Of a DNA stretch of 64,000 bases, positions 29,154 through 39,428 are shown piece by piece; within the stretch, counting starts at the first letter, position 1, and each line of letters starts with the position of its first letter. The stretch is from Nitrospirota bacterium (GTDB lineage: Bacteria; JACPQY01). Below the pieces are notes generated by a model. The model saw only the letters and a program-made list of their open reading frames with translations, searched no databases and was not told the DNA's origin. Location: the NCBI GenBank assembly GCA_016190245.1, contig JACPQY010000011.1:62001-126000 (forward strand), read 5' to 3'. Made by a program: the position numbers and the translations under genes.

Positions 29154-31475
29154 TCAGCGGCCCTCGTCCTCCGCCACCCCCACGCGGACCGGAGTGTACC
29201 GATCGGTCGTCGTGCCATCGCCCAGTTGACCGAAGGCGTTGAGTCCCCAGCAAACCGGCGACGCCTCCGAGGGCCCCGCGCAGGTGTGGAAGACACCCGT
29301 GGTGATCGTCCGGGTCGGTGGAGCGCCGGTGACCGGAGTGGGCGTGCTCGTCTGCTGCGGTTCGGCCACGCCGAGTTGGCCGGAGGCATTGTCGCCCCAG
29401 CAGAGAACGGACGAACGAGACCGGATCGCGCAGGTGTGGTTCTGTCCGGTCGCCACACGGATCCACTCCCCTTCCGCTTCAATCCGCGTGGGGGTGAGAA
29501 TCGGCGCCCCGCCGCCCCCGATGATCTGACCGAAATCGTCGGCCCCCCAGCACCACAGCGAGCGGTCCGTTTTCAGAGCGCAGGAGTGGTTCCAGCCGGT
29601 GGCCACGACAGCCCAGTCCCGTTCCGTTCCCACCCGCGCCGGCTCGAGCGCGTCCACGCGGCTGCCGGTCCCGAGCTGTCCGAAGGCGTTGTAGCCCCAG
29701 CACCAGACCTCGCCTTCGCGGCTGAGGGCACACGTGTGGTTCGCGCCCGTCGCCACGCCCCGCCAAACGCTCGCGGCGCCCGCGCGTGCCGGCATCAGCT
29801 CGCCACCGCGGCTGCCGGTGCCGAGCTGGCCGTACGCGTTGCCGCCCCAGCACCAGAGAGAACCGCCGCTGCGAATGCCGCAGGTGTGCCGGTCTCCGGC
29901 CTCGATCTTCTCCCAGTCCGTCGCTTCACCAATGCGGACGGGGGCGAGGCGGGTCTCTGTGCTCCCATCGCCGAGTTGGCCGAACAGGTTGTAGCCCCAG
30001 CACCAGAGCGACCCGTTTCGCCGGATCCCGCACGAGTGGAAGTAGCCGCCGGAGACCGCAGCCCAGTCGGATTCCTCACCGATCCGACCCGGAGTGCCCC
30101 GATTCGCGCGCGTGCCGTCGCCGAGTTGGCCATAGCGGTTGTCCCCCCAGGCGTAGAGGGCGCCCCCGTGCACGGCGAGGGTGTGGTACTTGCCTGCGGC
30201 CAGGCGCTCGGCCCTCGGCGCGGGAGGGGTGTGCACCACGATCTCGGGTGACTCGGGCGATCGCCCGTTCGTGTTCACGGCATAGACGCGGTACCGGTAG
30301 GTGGCCGCATCCTCGACACCCTGATCCGTGAACATCGCTTCGCCGTGGCCGACGCTGGCGACGGGCGCGAACGCCGCTTCAGATTCCGCGCGCTCGATCA
30401 CAAACCCATCCTCCTCCCCCTCCCCGGGCAGCCAGGCGAGGCGAACTTCCCAGCCATCCGTAACCGCCACCAGGGAAGTGGGCGTGACGGGCAGCGGGCA
30501 AGCGGCCAGATCATCCGCAACTCCATTGCAATCGTTGTCGATCCCATCGCCGCAGACCTCGGGAACGGCCGCGCCGACAGCGGCTGTGCATTCCACACCC
30601 ATTCCATCCGTCCGGCAGATCAACACACCTGCACGCTCGCACACCCCGAGGCCGGATCGGCAGGCGTTGCCTTTCGAAATGAATGTTTCGTCGATGGCCC
30701 CATCAAGGTCGTCATCGCGACCGTTGCAGGTCTCTTCGCGCGCGACAACCGGGGGCGGCGCCGGCGGCTCCGCAGGCGGGGAAGTCGGCGCCACAGGACC
30801 GGCGACCGGCGGCACAACCGGCACGCTCTCCGCGGTTGCCGCGGCAGGGGTCGGGTTCACGGTGATCTCCATCGTCACGGGCGCGGGAGTCTCCACGGCT
30901 GTAGGCGCCGCAATACCCCCCGGAGGGGTCGCGGAGGCGGAGACGCCTGTGGCGGCAGGCAATCCCGTCCCTCTTTTCGCCACGGGGGGAGCGGGCTCGA
31001 GGTTCATCTCGATCGTGTTCGACCCCCAGGCGATCTCGATCACATCGGTGAGGACCCAGTAGTTTTCCCGCCCGACCACCAGCGTGTAGGAACCCGGGGC
31101 GACCGACTCGAAGCGGAACGCGCCGGCATCATCGGTAACGGTCTCGGCCGCGATTTCGCCGTCGCTCTCCCGCGCGAGCCGGACCACCGCGCCTGAAACG
31201 GGGCGGCCGCTTGCGGAGTCGAGAATCTGGCCATCCACCGCCATGTCGTAGTCCCGCTCGGCGGCTGCCGGCCGAGCCAACCCTTCGAGGCGTCCCCCCT
31301 TCCCTTCGCAGCCTTCCAGCGCGGCGATCAAGATCGCGAGGATGGCTGCGAATGCCATCGGCGCGAAGCCGATCCCCCCCCCGATGGGCAGGGCCCTCAA
31401 TTGGGGCGCGAGTGTCGCCAGGTGTTCCATCCCTCGCCTCTCATCCATTCGGAGTGCATCACGATTCATGCGCAC
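29154..31475 (-). CDS. RCC1-repeat lipoprotein with MopE-type metal-binding motifs and FnIII/carboxypeptidase-regulatory-like regions
   Basis: ETCNGRDDDLDGAIDE, EVCGDGIDNDCNGVADD; at least seven ...SLWCWGxNxxGQLGDGS... repeats. Confidence 0.85.
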   Translation of the reverse strand: MRMNRDALRMDERRGMEHLATLAPQLRALPIGGGIGFAPMAFAAILAILIAALEGCEGKGGRLEGLARPAAAERDYDMAVDGQILDSASGRPVSGAVVRLARESDGEIAAETVTDDAGAFRFESVAPGSYTLVVGRENYWVLTDVIEIAWGSNTIEMNLEPAPPVAKRGTGLPAATGVSASATPPGGIAAPTAVETPAPVTMEITVNPTPAAATAESVPVVPPVAGPVAPTSPPAEPPAPPPVVAREETCNGRDDDLDGAIDETFISKGNACRSGLGVCERAGVLICRTDGMGVECTAAVGAAVPEVCGDGIDNDCNGVADDLAACPLPVTPTSLVAVTDGWEVRLAWLPGEGEEDGFVIERAESEAAFAPVASVGHGEAMFTDQGVEDAATYRYRVYAVNTNGRSPESPEIVVHTPPAPRAERLAAGKYHTLAVHGGALYAWGDNRYGQLGDGTRANRGTPGRIGEESDWAAVSGGYFHSCGIRRNGSLWCWGYNLFGQLGDGSTETRLAPVRIGEATDWEKIEAGDRHTCGIRSGGSLWCWGGNAYGQLGTGSRGGELMPARAGAASVWRGVATGANHTCALSREGEVWCWGYNAFGQLGTGSRVDALEPARVGTERDWAVVATGWNHSCALKTDRSLWCWGADDFGQIIGGGGAPILTPTRIEAEGEWIRVATGQNHTCAIRSRSSVLCWGDNASGQLGVAEPQQTSTPTPVTGAPPTRTITTGVFHTCAGPSEASPVCWGLNAFGQLGDGTTTDRYTPVRVGVAEDEGR

Positions 31476-31817
31476 ATGATGACGGAGGACGGACGCGTGA
31501 ATATGAGGCTTCTGTCACAACGCCGGAAAAAGTTATCTTTGCAACACGTGGGAATTAGCCTTGAGGAATAATGCGATGACTACTGGAGCGTTCGATGTTG
31601 ACGATGATGTAACAATTGCCGGGGCCCTATCCGGCTGTGACCTGGGAATCCCGCAACACCCTTGCCCTCCCACTATGGCCCACAACGAGTTGAGGGAATG
31701 GGTGCGAACGGGATCTCAATTCTGTCAACCTCACAACTGGTTATGGTGAATCATTAGTAGTGCCAGGACTATGGTCCTCCATTTGACACAGACCGGTTTG
31801 GGGCGTACTGTTTCCGC

Positions 31818-32879
31818 GTGGGCAGCAAGGCGCGGGCGCTGGAGTCCCCGTTTGCGCCTCCGGGGATAGCTTTTCTCTTCTTCTTGGGGTTTTCAGCGGG
31901 TTTCCATTACCTGCATGTGTCGGGCGCGTTGGCCCTGGCCGCTGCGCCGGCCGGGGCGGCGGGGTTCTTTCTCGGGATTGGCGGGGGACTCCTGGTGGCA
32001 GCCGTCTGCGCTGCGGCTGACTTTGGCTTCAGCGCGGTTTTCGATACGCCCGGTGAGATCGGCGCCAACATGGCGGCCTTTGGCGCCGCGAGCGCGGTTG
32101 CCGCCATAGCGGGTTTCCACCGACGGGTGCTCAGCCGCATCGAGGCCCGGTCGCGCGCCGAATTCGCGCGTGCCGAAAGCCGGGCCCGGGAGGCGGAGGA
32201 AATGAAGGCCCTTGCCGCCCATCTCGACAAGATGAGAGAGGAAGAGCGCGCGAAGCTGGCGCGCGACATCCACGACGATCTTGGCCAGATCCTCACGGTG
32301 CTCAAGATGGACCTCGTTCGCCTCAAGAGAAACCTCCCGCAGGAGCAGGGGCAGGAAGTGGAGGATGCGGTGCTTGCCGTGGACCGCTCGATCGAGGCCG
32401 TTCGCGCCATTGCCGGCGAACTCCGGCCGGCCATGCTGAACGACCTGGGCCTGGCCGCCGCCGTGGAGTGGCTCGTCAAGGAGTTCGGCCGGCGCACGGG
32501 GATCGAGTGCCGGGCCGAGATTGAGTCCGACGGATCGGAGGTGGGACACGACCTCGCCCTGGCCGCCTACCGGATCCTTCAGGAATCCCTGACCAACGGG
32601 GTGCGCCACGCGCACGCCTCCGAGATCACCGTCCGGCTGGGCGTGGCGCCGGCCGAGGTTCGCCTCAGCGTGTGCGACAACGGAATCGGCCCCCCCCCCA
32701 AGAACCAACACATGCCCAGTTGCCTCGGCCTGGTAAGCATGCGCGAGCGCGTTGCGGCTTTCGGCGGTTCCTTCTCGATCGGGCCGGGCCCGGACGGCGG
32801 CACGATGTTGGAGGCGCGCTTTCCGCAGCCGGCTCCGGCCGCCATCGCCGTGGAAGCCATGGCGGAGGCATCGGCGTGA
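31818..32879 (+). CDS. NarL-type sensor histidine kinase (HisKA_3)
   Basis: N-terminal TM segments; ARDIHDDLGQILTVLKMDL, ILQESLTNGVRHAHASEI, CDNGIG. Confidence 0.9.
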   Translation: MGSKARALESPFAPPGIAFLFFLGFSAGFHYLHVSGALALAAAPAGAAGFFLGIGGGLLVAAVCAAADFGFSAVFDTPGEIGANMAAFGAASAVAAIAGFHRRVLSRIEARSRAEFARAESRAREAEEMKALAAHLDKMREEERAKLARDIHDDLGQILTVLKMDLVRLKRNLPQEQGQEVEDAVLAVDRSIEAVRAIAGELRPAMLNDLGLAAAVEWLVKEFGRRTGIECRAEIESDGSEVGHDLALAAYRILQESLTNGVRHAHASEITVRLGVAPAEVRLSVCDNGIGPPPKNQHMPSCLGLVSMRERVAAFGGSFSIGPGPDGGTMLEARFPQPAPAAIAVEAMAEASA

Positions 32880-33508
32880 CCCGCGTGTTTCTGGTGGACG
32901 ACCACGCCCTCGTGCGCGAGGGGATACGGAGGATCCTGTCGGATGCCGAGGACATCACGCTGGTCGGTGAAGCGGCCACGGCCACGGAGGCCCTCGAGCG
33001 GGCCGGCGGGCTCAACGTAGACGTCGTCGTGCTGGACCTTTCCCTACCCGACCGGCACGGCCTGGAGGTCCTCAAGGATCTGCGAGCGGCCGCGCGGACT
33101 CCCTCCGTCCTCGTGCTCAGCATGCACGCAGAGCACCAGTACGCCGTGCGCGCCTTCAAAGCGGGCGCCTCGGGCTATCTGACCAAGCAGGCGGCCCCCG
33201 AGGAACTGATCGACGCGATCCGCACCATCGCTTCGGGCCGAAAGTACGTCACGCAGGCGGCCGCCCAGCGCCTCGCGGCGGCCGTGGCTGGCGACCGGCA
33301 CGCCCTGCCCCATCAGGCCCTGTCGGATCGCGAGATGGAAGTGATGATGATGCTCGTGCGCGGAAATGGGATCAGCGACATCGCCGCGCAGTTGCAACTC
33401 AGCCCCAAAACCATCACCACCCACCGGGCACGGATCCTCAGCAAGATGGGCATGAGCAACAACGCCGACCTGGTCAGGTATTCCCTGGAGCACAAACTGA
33501 TGGAGTAG
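32876..33508 (+). CDS. NarL/LuxR-family response regulator (GTG start, overlaps kinase stop)
   Basis: TRVFLVDDHALVREGIRRIL, VVVLDLSLPDRHG, LSDREMEVMMMLVRGNGISDIAAQLQLSPKTITTHRARILSKMG. Confidence 0.92.
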   Translation: MTRVFLVDDHALVREGIRRILSDAEDITLVGEAATATEALERAGGLNVDVVVLDLSLPDRHGLEVLKDLRAAARTPSVLVLSMHAEHQYAVRAFKAGASGYLTKQAAPEELIDAIRTIASGRKYVTQAAAQRLAAAVAGDRHALPHQALSDREMEVMMMLVRGNGISDIAAQLQLSPKTITTHRARILSKMGMSNNADLVRYSLEHKLME

Positions 33509-33758
33509 CGCGGCAGCAACCGTTCAGCCGCCGGCGGTAAGCTATCTGCCTCCAGACAAGGGACCGAGTAATCCGTGATGTGCAGTGTCTCTGTATCTGG
33601 GGCTGCTTGCTGATGGCTGACAGCCGAATGCTTCCGCGCCGCGGGCGGTTTGACAGGTGTGCGGCTGACAAGTAGCGTACGGCCGTGATTGCGCAGATAG
33701 GGGCGGCACCATCGCCGGTCGTCCACGGCCCCCTTGCGCTTGGCGGCAGGGGAGCCAG

Positions 33759-34343
33759 GTGATCTACGCCTCCATTGCCGTCCTCGCCCTCGCGGTGGGG
33801 ATCGTCATCGTTCTCTTCAACCGGCTCGTCATGCTGCGCAACCGGTTCAAGAACGCCTTTTCGCAGATCGAGGTGCAACTGAAGCGGCGGCACGACCTCG
33901 TGCCCAATCTCGTGGAGGCGGCCCGCGCCTACATTTCGCACGAGCGCCAGACCCTCGAGGCGGTCATCGCCGCACGCAACCGGGCTGCCGGGGCGGCCCA
34001 GGGCGCCGCAGCGGACCCCACGAACGCCCGCGCCCTCAAGGAACTCGGGGAAGCCGAGTCGGGGTTGACCGCCGCCCTCGGCCGTCTCTTCGCCCTTCAG
34101 GAAAGCTACCCCGATCTGAAAGCGAACCAGGTCATCGCGCAGCTCGTGGAGGAGCTGACGTCCACGGAGAACCGGATCGCGTTCGCGCGGCAGGCCTTCA
34201 ATGACGGCGTGATGGGGTACAACACGGCCCGCGAGGTGTTCCCGGGCAACCTGATCGCCGCGGGGTTCGGATTCGGCCCGGCCCCCCTGTTCGAGATCGA
34301 CGACCGAAAGGAGACTGAACCCGTCCGCGTCAATCTGCGGTGA
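33759..34343 (+). CDS. LemA family protein
   Basis: FNRLVMLRNRFKNAFSQIEVQLKRRHDLVPNLVEAARAY...NDGVMGYNTAREVFPGNLIA. Confidence 0.93.
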   Translation: MIYASIAVLALAVGIVIVLFNRLVMLRNRFKNAFSQIEVQLKRRHDLVPNLVEAARAYISHERQTLEAVIAARNRAAGAAQGAAADPTNARALKELGEAESGLTAALGRLFALQESYPDLKANQVIAQLVEELTSTENRIAFARQAFNDGVMGYNTAREVFPGNLIAAGFGFGPAPLFEIDDRKETEPVRVNLR

Positions 34344-36334
34344 CGATGGACTTCTTCGCGCGCCAGGATGAAGCCCGGCGCCGGATGCGCATCCTGCTCC
34401 TGCTCTTCGGCGGGGCCGTCGTCGCAATCGCTCTGGCGGCAGGGTTTGTGTTCCTGGTTGCCGTTCACGCCTTCGAACTCCTGCACGGGATCGAGGATCC
34501 CTCTGCCGGATACCCCCACGGACCCGCTTTCATGCGGACCGCCCCCCTTCTTGCCGCGATCGGGTTCACCACCGGCACGATCCTGCTCGGGACCGCCGTC
34601 GGCCTCCACCGGCTACGCGCCGGGGGCCGAACGGTCGCGGCCCTCCTCGGTGGCCGCCGCATCGAGCCGGCGACGGGGAACGCCGCGGAGCGACGGTTCG
34701 TCAACATCGCCGAGGAAATGGCCCTCGCCGCGGGGGTGCCCGTCCCGGATCTCTACGTGTTGGACGGCGAGGCCGCGCTGAACGCGCTGGCGGCGGGACG
34801 CGCGCCTGACGAGGCCGTGATCGCCGTCACCGCGCCTTGCCTCACCGAACTTCCCCGCGGCGAGTTGCAGGCCCTTCTGGCCCACGAGTTCGGGCACGTT
34901 GTCGGCGGCGACGTGAGCCTCAACCTCAAGCTCATGGGCATCCTGAACGGGCTCGTCTTTGTCGGTGTTCTGGGGAAAGGCCTTCTGCGGGCTACCCCCA
35001 CGAGCCGTTCCTTCCGGGCCTGGCCTGTCCTCTTCCCCGTCGTACTCCTCGGGACGGCGCTCACCGCGATCGGGCAAGCCGGCCTGCTCGCGGCCCGCCT
35101 CATCAAGGCCGCCATTCTCAGGAACACGGAGCACCGGGCAGACGCGTTTGCGGTGCAGTTCACGCGCGAACCATCGGGACTGCGCGACGTGCTGGCGCGG
35201 ATCCTCGTTCGGCCCCGGGGTTCCCTCATCGGCCATGCCGGCGCGGAGTACGCGAGCCACATGTTCTTCGCGGAGGCGGTGCGGGCGGAGGGAGGGCCGC
35301 TCACGTCAACCCACCCGCCGCTTGAAGAGCGGATCACCCGGATCGATCCGGCGTTCGACATCGCCAAGTTTCTGCGACCTCGGCAGTCCGCGTACCTCAA
35401 AGCTCTGATCCGCGGTCGAGTCCGAAAATCCCCCGGCGGCCGACCTCAGCCTTCGGCGCCGCGCTCCCCCGCCCCCCCCACCCTCGCGCAGCGAGTCGTG
35501 AGCGAGGTCGGGGAGCCGACGGCCGAACATCTCGCCTACGCCCGCCTCGCGTACGCGCGGCTGCCGGACACCGCCCGCCGATGGCTCCAGGTCCCCGGCG
35601 GTGCCAAGGCGGCCGTGTACGCCGCTCTCCTCGACCCCGAACCGGGCGTTCGCCGCGTGCAGTACCGTCTGCTCAAGGAAGCGGGCGAGGCGGACCTGCT
35701 GGCGGAGGTCTTCGAATTCGAGCGGCCGGTGTGGGATCTCCAATCGGAACTCAAGCTGCCGCTCCTGGACCTCGCCCTTCCCGCCCTGCGAGTCTTGTCG
35801 CCGAGAGAGCGCCGAGACTTCCTCGAAAACGTGCGCCGGCTCTCGCGGGCGGACGCGCGCACGACGCTGTTCGAATTCGTGCTCGATATCATCCTTCGTC
35901 ACAGACTCTCGCCGACACCTCCCGTGCGGCCGCCCTACCTCAGACAAAGCCTCCACCACGTCCTTCCCGAGGCCCTCATCGTGATCGCACGGCTGGCACG
36001 CGAAGGCCACCGCGAAGAGGACAAGGCGAACTCCGCGTTCGAGGCGGCGGCCGAGGCCATGGGCGTATCGCGCCACACACCTCCACTACCCGAGGCCTGC
36101 GGAAACGAGGCGATCAGCAATGCCCTCGGGAAGCTGCGCACGCTGTCTCCCACCGGGAGGAAGGAGTTTCTGCTCGCGTGCGCGACCTGTGTCCTGCACG
36201 ACCGAGTCGTTCAAGTCTCCGAGATGGAGCTGCTCAGAGCCGTCGCCGAGGCCCTAGGCTGTCCGACGCCGCCCCTGGGTGCGGGCTTGCAGCCGACTCT
36301 GCCGCGGCCGGATGAAATCCCGCAGCATGCCTGA
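34340..36334 (+). CDS. M48-family metallopeptidase (HtpX-like) with long C-terminal region
   Basis: LLAHEFGHVVGGDVSLNLKLMG (HExxH); start overlaps LemA stop. Confidence 0.9.
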   Translation: MTMDFFARQDEARRRMRILLLLFGGAVVAIALAAGFVFLVAVHAFELLHGIEDPSAGYPHGPAFMRTAPLLAAIGFTTGTILLGTAVGLHRLRAGGRTVAALLGGRRIEPATGNAAERRFVNIAEEMALAAGVPVPDLYVLDGEAALNALAAGRAPDEAVIAVTAPCLTELPRGELQALLAHEFGHVVGGDVSLNLKLMGILNGLVFVGVLGKGLLRATPTSRSFRAWPVLFPVVLLGTALTAIGQAGLLAARLIKAAILRNTEHRADAFAVQFTREPSGLRDVLARILVRPRGSLIGHAGAEYASHMFFAEAVRAEGGPLTSTHPPLEERITRIDPAFDIAKFLRPRQSAYLKALIRGRVRKSPGGRPQPSAPRSPAPPTLAQRVVSEVGEPTAEHLAYARLAYARLPDTARRWLQVPGGAKAAVYAALLDPEPGVRRVQYRLLKEAGEADLLAEVFEFERPVWDLQSELKLPLLDLALPALRVLSPRERRDFLENVRRLSRADARTTLFEFVLDIILRHRLSPTPPVRPPYLRQSLHHVLPEALIVIARLAREGHREEDKANSAFEAAAEAMGVSRHTPPLPEACGNEAISNALGKLRTLSPTGRKEFLLACATCVLHDRVVQVSEMELLRAVAEALGCPTPPLGAGLQPTLPRPDEIPQHA

Positions 36335-37508
36335 AGTGACCCCTCCATCAGCAGAACCGCCGGACGACGACGAAGGACTCCGCCTCTGCCTCCGCCGCGA
36401 CAGGCTACACGAGGGGAACACGGTTCAGTTGCTGAGGAACGGATCCGAGGCGTTTCCGGCCATGCTCCGCGCCATCGAGGACGCCCGAAGAACGATCGCC
36501 CTCGAAGCCTACATGTTCAGGTCCGATCGGACGGGCACGCGGTTCGCCGACGCTCTCGCCACCAAGGCCGGGCAGGGTTTGGTGGTGGTGCTGATCTACG
36601 ACGCCGTGGGGTCCCGCGGGGCAGATCCAGCCCTTTTCGATCGGCTCCGCCACTCCGGCGTGCGCATTCTGGAGTATCACCCGATCGCGCCGTGGCGTAG
36701 AGGTTGGGGCTGGTGGCGGCGCGACCATCGCAAGCTCCTCGTGGTGGACGGCCGAGTGGGCTTCACGGGCGGCATCAACATCTGCGACGACCATCTGGAC
36801 GCCGCGGAGGGTGGAGGCGGCTGGCGCGACACGCACCTCCGCGTGGAGGGACCCGCCGTGCACGACCTCCAGAAGCTTTTTCTCTCGACATGGCGGGATG
36901 AACGGGGTCCGCAGCTCGACGAGCGATCCTTCCTCCCCGCGCTCGACCCCTCCGCCGGCCGCGCGCGGGCCGGGGCGCTCGGCTCGCGCCGCTATCGCAG
37001 CCGCCGGGCCATCCGCTGGGCCTACGTCCACGCGATCAAGCACGCGCGGGGCTCGATCGCCATCTCAAACGCGTACTTCGTGCCGGACCGAGGCATCCTG
37101 CGCGCGTTGATCAATGCCGCGTGGCGCGGCGTGGCGGTCCGGATCCTGCTGACGGGAGCCTCAGACGTCCCCACCGTGCGGTACGCGGGCCGAGCCCGGT
37201 ATTCCCGGCTGCTCTCCACGGGCATCCGCCTCTTCGAGTGGCAAGGGTCCATCCTCCACGCGAAAACCGCTGTCATTGACGGCATGTGGAGCTCTGTCGG
37301 CTCCTACAACATGGATCACCGGAGCGTCTTTCACAACCTCGAGCTCAATGTGACCGTTCTGGACCGCGATTTCGGGGCGGACGTGGAACGCATGTTCGAG
37401 GCCGATCTGGAAAATAGCCGCGAGATCACTGCCAAGGAGTGGAAGAAACGGCCGCCGCACATCAAGGCCCTCGAAAGCGTCCTGTACGCGTTCCGGCATT
37501 GGTTGTAG
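36312..37508 (+). CDS. Cardiolipin synthase / phospholipase D-family protein
   Basis: Two HKD-type motifs: WWRRDHRKLLVVDGRVGFTGGINI and ILHAKTAVIDGMWSSVGSYNMD. Confidence 0.92.
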   Translation: MKSRSMPEVTPPSAEPPDDDEGLRLCLRRDRLHEGNTVQLLRNGSEAFPAMLRAIEDARRTIALEAYMFRSDRTGTRFADALATKAGQGLVVVLIYDAVGSRGADPALFDRLRHSGVRILEYHPIAPWRRGWGWWRRDHRKLLVVDGRVGFTGGINICDDHLDAAEGGGGWRDTHLRVEGPAVHDLQKLFLSTWRDERGPQLDERSFLPALDPSAGRARAGALGSRRYRSRRAIRWAYVHAIKHARGSIAISNAYFVPDRGILRALINAAWRGVAVRILLTGASDVPTVRYAGRARYSRLLSTGIRLFEWQGSILHAKTAVIDGMWSSVGSYNMDHRSVFHNLELNVTVLDRDFGADVERMFEADLENSREITAKEWKKRPPHIKALESVLYAFRHWL

Positions 37509-37597
37509 AAACCTGGCGGAGGACTCAGTCGGCGCGAAGCAAGCATCTCTCCCGCGAGAGTTGGACCACCCTCAAAAGCTATTCTGGGTAGCCGCAG

Positions 37598-37670
37598 CCC
37601 CTTGCCTACGAGGGCATGGGGCCATGATAGGTTGTGGCCCAGGATGGGCCACATAGAACATGGCCTTCAG
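37598..37670 (+). repeat. Dispersed hairpin repeat family B, copy 1
   Basis: ccccttgcctacgagggcatggggccatg...TGTGGCCCA-GGA-TGGGCCACA...catggcct. Confidence 0.75.
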
Positions 37671-37684
37671 GCTGCGCTCCGGAC

Positions 37685-37753
37685 GCGGGCTGCCTGCCCG
37701 CCGAAGTCCGTCCGCCGTGGCGGACTGGACAGGCGGGAAGCCCGCGCCTACCA
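37685..37753 (+). repeat. Dispersed hairpin repeat family A, copy 2
   Basis: GCGGGCTGCCTGCCCGCCGAAGTCCGTCCGCCGTGGCGGACTGGACAGGCGGGAAGCCCGCGCCTACC. Confidence 0.85.
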
Positions 37754-37802
37754 ACTACCGCCACACTGCATCCCACCTCAGCGACAGCGTCCTGCCGCCA
37801 AT

Positions 37803-39209
37803 CTACCTCACCAACAAGAATACCGGCCGCGGTCCAACCTCGATGACAGGCGGCTCGTCGCCGCCCGGGAGGCGAACCCCATCCGCACCCCTCGCCTTGA
37901 GGATCGCCTCGCGCCCCTTGATCCAGGCCGCGGGAACACGGAACGGTTGCACGGTGGCATTCGGCCGGTAGATCGCGACGATCCTGTCTCCTCGGCGCGA
38001 GAACTCGAAGGCCGACACGTCCGGCACACCCGTCTCCACTGTTCGATCGGCTACGTAGACGGTCCCATCGAGCACACCCACAAGCTCCTTCCACGCTTCG
38101 GAAGCGGGCTTCGGCGTCGCCGGTGGGCTCCGCACGGGATCCGTCCCGCCGAACATGCCGAAGTACCGCTCGCACTCGAACGTCTCCAGCGAGGCGAACG
38201 TCTCGAAATCCACGCCGTGTTCGAGCAGGACCCAAGGCACGAGCACGTCCACACCTTCCGCCGCGAGCAGCAGAGTCGCGCGAGAGAGGTAGTCCGCCTG
38301 CGTTTCCTGATCCAGTCCCGAGAACGAGCAGAATCCATACTCCGTGGCGTAGAGCGGCAGGTCCGACGCGCCATGCCGGTCCAGAACCTCGCGGATCTCG
38401 CGGACGCGCCCCCGGTAGTCCACCTTCCGATCCTCGGGAGGCGCGACGGGCGGGTAGTCGCCATAGAGGTGGATCCCAATGCCGTCCAGCATGGAAACAA
38501 GTTCGGGTTCCGCCTCGAAGACACGATCGAGGAAATCCGTTGCCGAGATGGACAGCCCCGGCACGTTCGGGGCCGGCGCGGGCGCGCCACTGACGACGAG
38601 GGCCCCGGGGTCGGACGCGCGGATCGCCCGGACGGCCTCGGATAGAACACGCGCGTAGAGTTGCGGATCCGGGCCGGAAGACCAGAAGTAGATGACGTTG
38701 GGCTCGTTCCAGATCTCCCACACGGCCACCCTTCCCCGGTAGCGCGCCGCGACGCGCGCCACAAACGCCCCGAACTCCGCGACGTCGTCCGGCGGATAGA
38801 AGCCGTGTCCGGAAATGTCCAATGTGCGGGCGGACCGATTCCACGGCACGCTCCCGATCAGCACCCCGAGCGGCACGACACCCTTCGCCGCGAGCAAGTC
38901 TAGCGAACGATCATACCAGTCGAAATCGTACTCCCCCGGCGAGACCTCCATCCGGCTCCATGGGAAAGACATCCGAACCAACCCCCCCGTCTCCCCCAGA
39001 ACGTCCGCCTCGAACGAGCGCAACGTCCACCTTCCCTCGTCGAGCCTCCCGGCCCACCACTCGATCGAACTGTTCACGCCGAATTGCAGGCGCTTCTCCG
39101 CATCCGACCCGGCGTCACACGCGACGACTGCGAGCGCCGCGACGGCCGCAAGCCCGCGCACGACCACTCGCCCACTCTTCGACCACCTCGCTTCGCAGTG
39201 TGCGCCCAC
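37803..39209 (-). CDS. Cellulase-superfamily (GH5/GH39-like TIM barrel) lipoprotein glycosidase
   Basis: ALAVVACDAG lipobox; VAVWEIWNEPNVIYFW (acid/base NE), LPLYATEYGFCS (nucleophile E). Confidence 0.8.
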   Translation of the reverse strand: MGAHCEARWSKSGRVVVRGLAAVAALAVVACDAGSDAEKRLQFGVNSSIEWWAGRLDEGRWTLRSFEADVLGETGGLVRMSFPWSRMEVSPGEYDFDWYDRSLDLLAAKGVVPLGVLIGSVPWNRSARTLDISGHGFYPPDDVAEFGAFVARVAARYRGRVAVWEIWNEPNVIYFWSSGPDPQLYARVLSEAVRAIRASDPGALVVSGAPAPAPNVPGLSISATDFLDRVFEAEPELVSMLDGIGIHLYGDYPPVAPPEDRKVDYRGRVREIREVLDRHGASDLPLYATEYGFCSFSGLDQETQADYLSRATLLLAAEGVDVLVPWVLLEHGVDFETFASLETFECERYFGMFGGTDPVRSPPATPKPASEAWKELVGVLDGTVYVADRTVETGVPDVSAFEFSRRGDRIVAIYRPNATVQPFRVPAAWIKGREAILKARGADGVRLPGGDEPPVIEVGPRPVFLLVR

Positions 39210-39292
39210 GTCTCGGATTCTCTCAGGAAGCCCGGCCCCTTCTCAAGTCATGCCTCCGAGAATCACCGACGCCCCCCGCCCCCGGGCGCTGC

Positions 39293-39332
39293 CATTACTG
39301 TACATTGGACGGCCGTCCACTGTACAGTAGTG
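39293..39332. promoter_or_regulatory. 40-bp near-perfect palindrome
   Basis: CATTACTGTACATTGGACGG/CCGTCCACTGTACAGTAGTG, 18 of 20 positions pair. Confidence 0.85.
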
Positions 39333-39392
39333 CCCGCCGGTCCGGGAGCCCCGCCGCGCTCGATCCCTGATCCGGACCACGTGCGCCCGACC

Positions 39393-39410
39393 CTTGACAT
39401 TCTGGTCAAG
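39393..39410. promoter_or_regulatory. Inverted repeat upstream of toxin-antitoxin operon (candidate operator)
   Basis: CTTGAC-ATTCTG-GTCAAG. Confidence 0.5.
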
Positions 39411-39428
39411 ATAAGTCATCATCAGGTC

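Noticed and set aside
30100-31100. Periodic sequence similarity in 29.2-30.2 kb region as possible CRISPR or tandem DNA repeat
   Set aside because: Explained by protein-level RCC1 propeller repeats; no constant short repeat with unique spacers.
32690-32700. Poly-C run in the histidine kinase as a phase-variable frameshift
   Set aside because: The reading frame through the run (DNGIGPPPKNQ...LGLVSMRERV) is continuous and family-like, so no frameshift is evident.
37606-38844. 412-aa minus-strand ORF
   Set aside because: Out-of-frame overlap with the glycosidase; Gly/Arg-rich shadow frame that also spans repeat elements.
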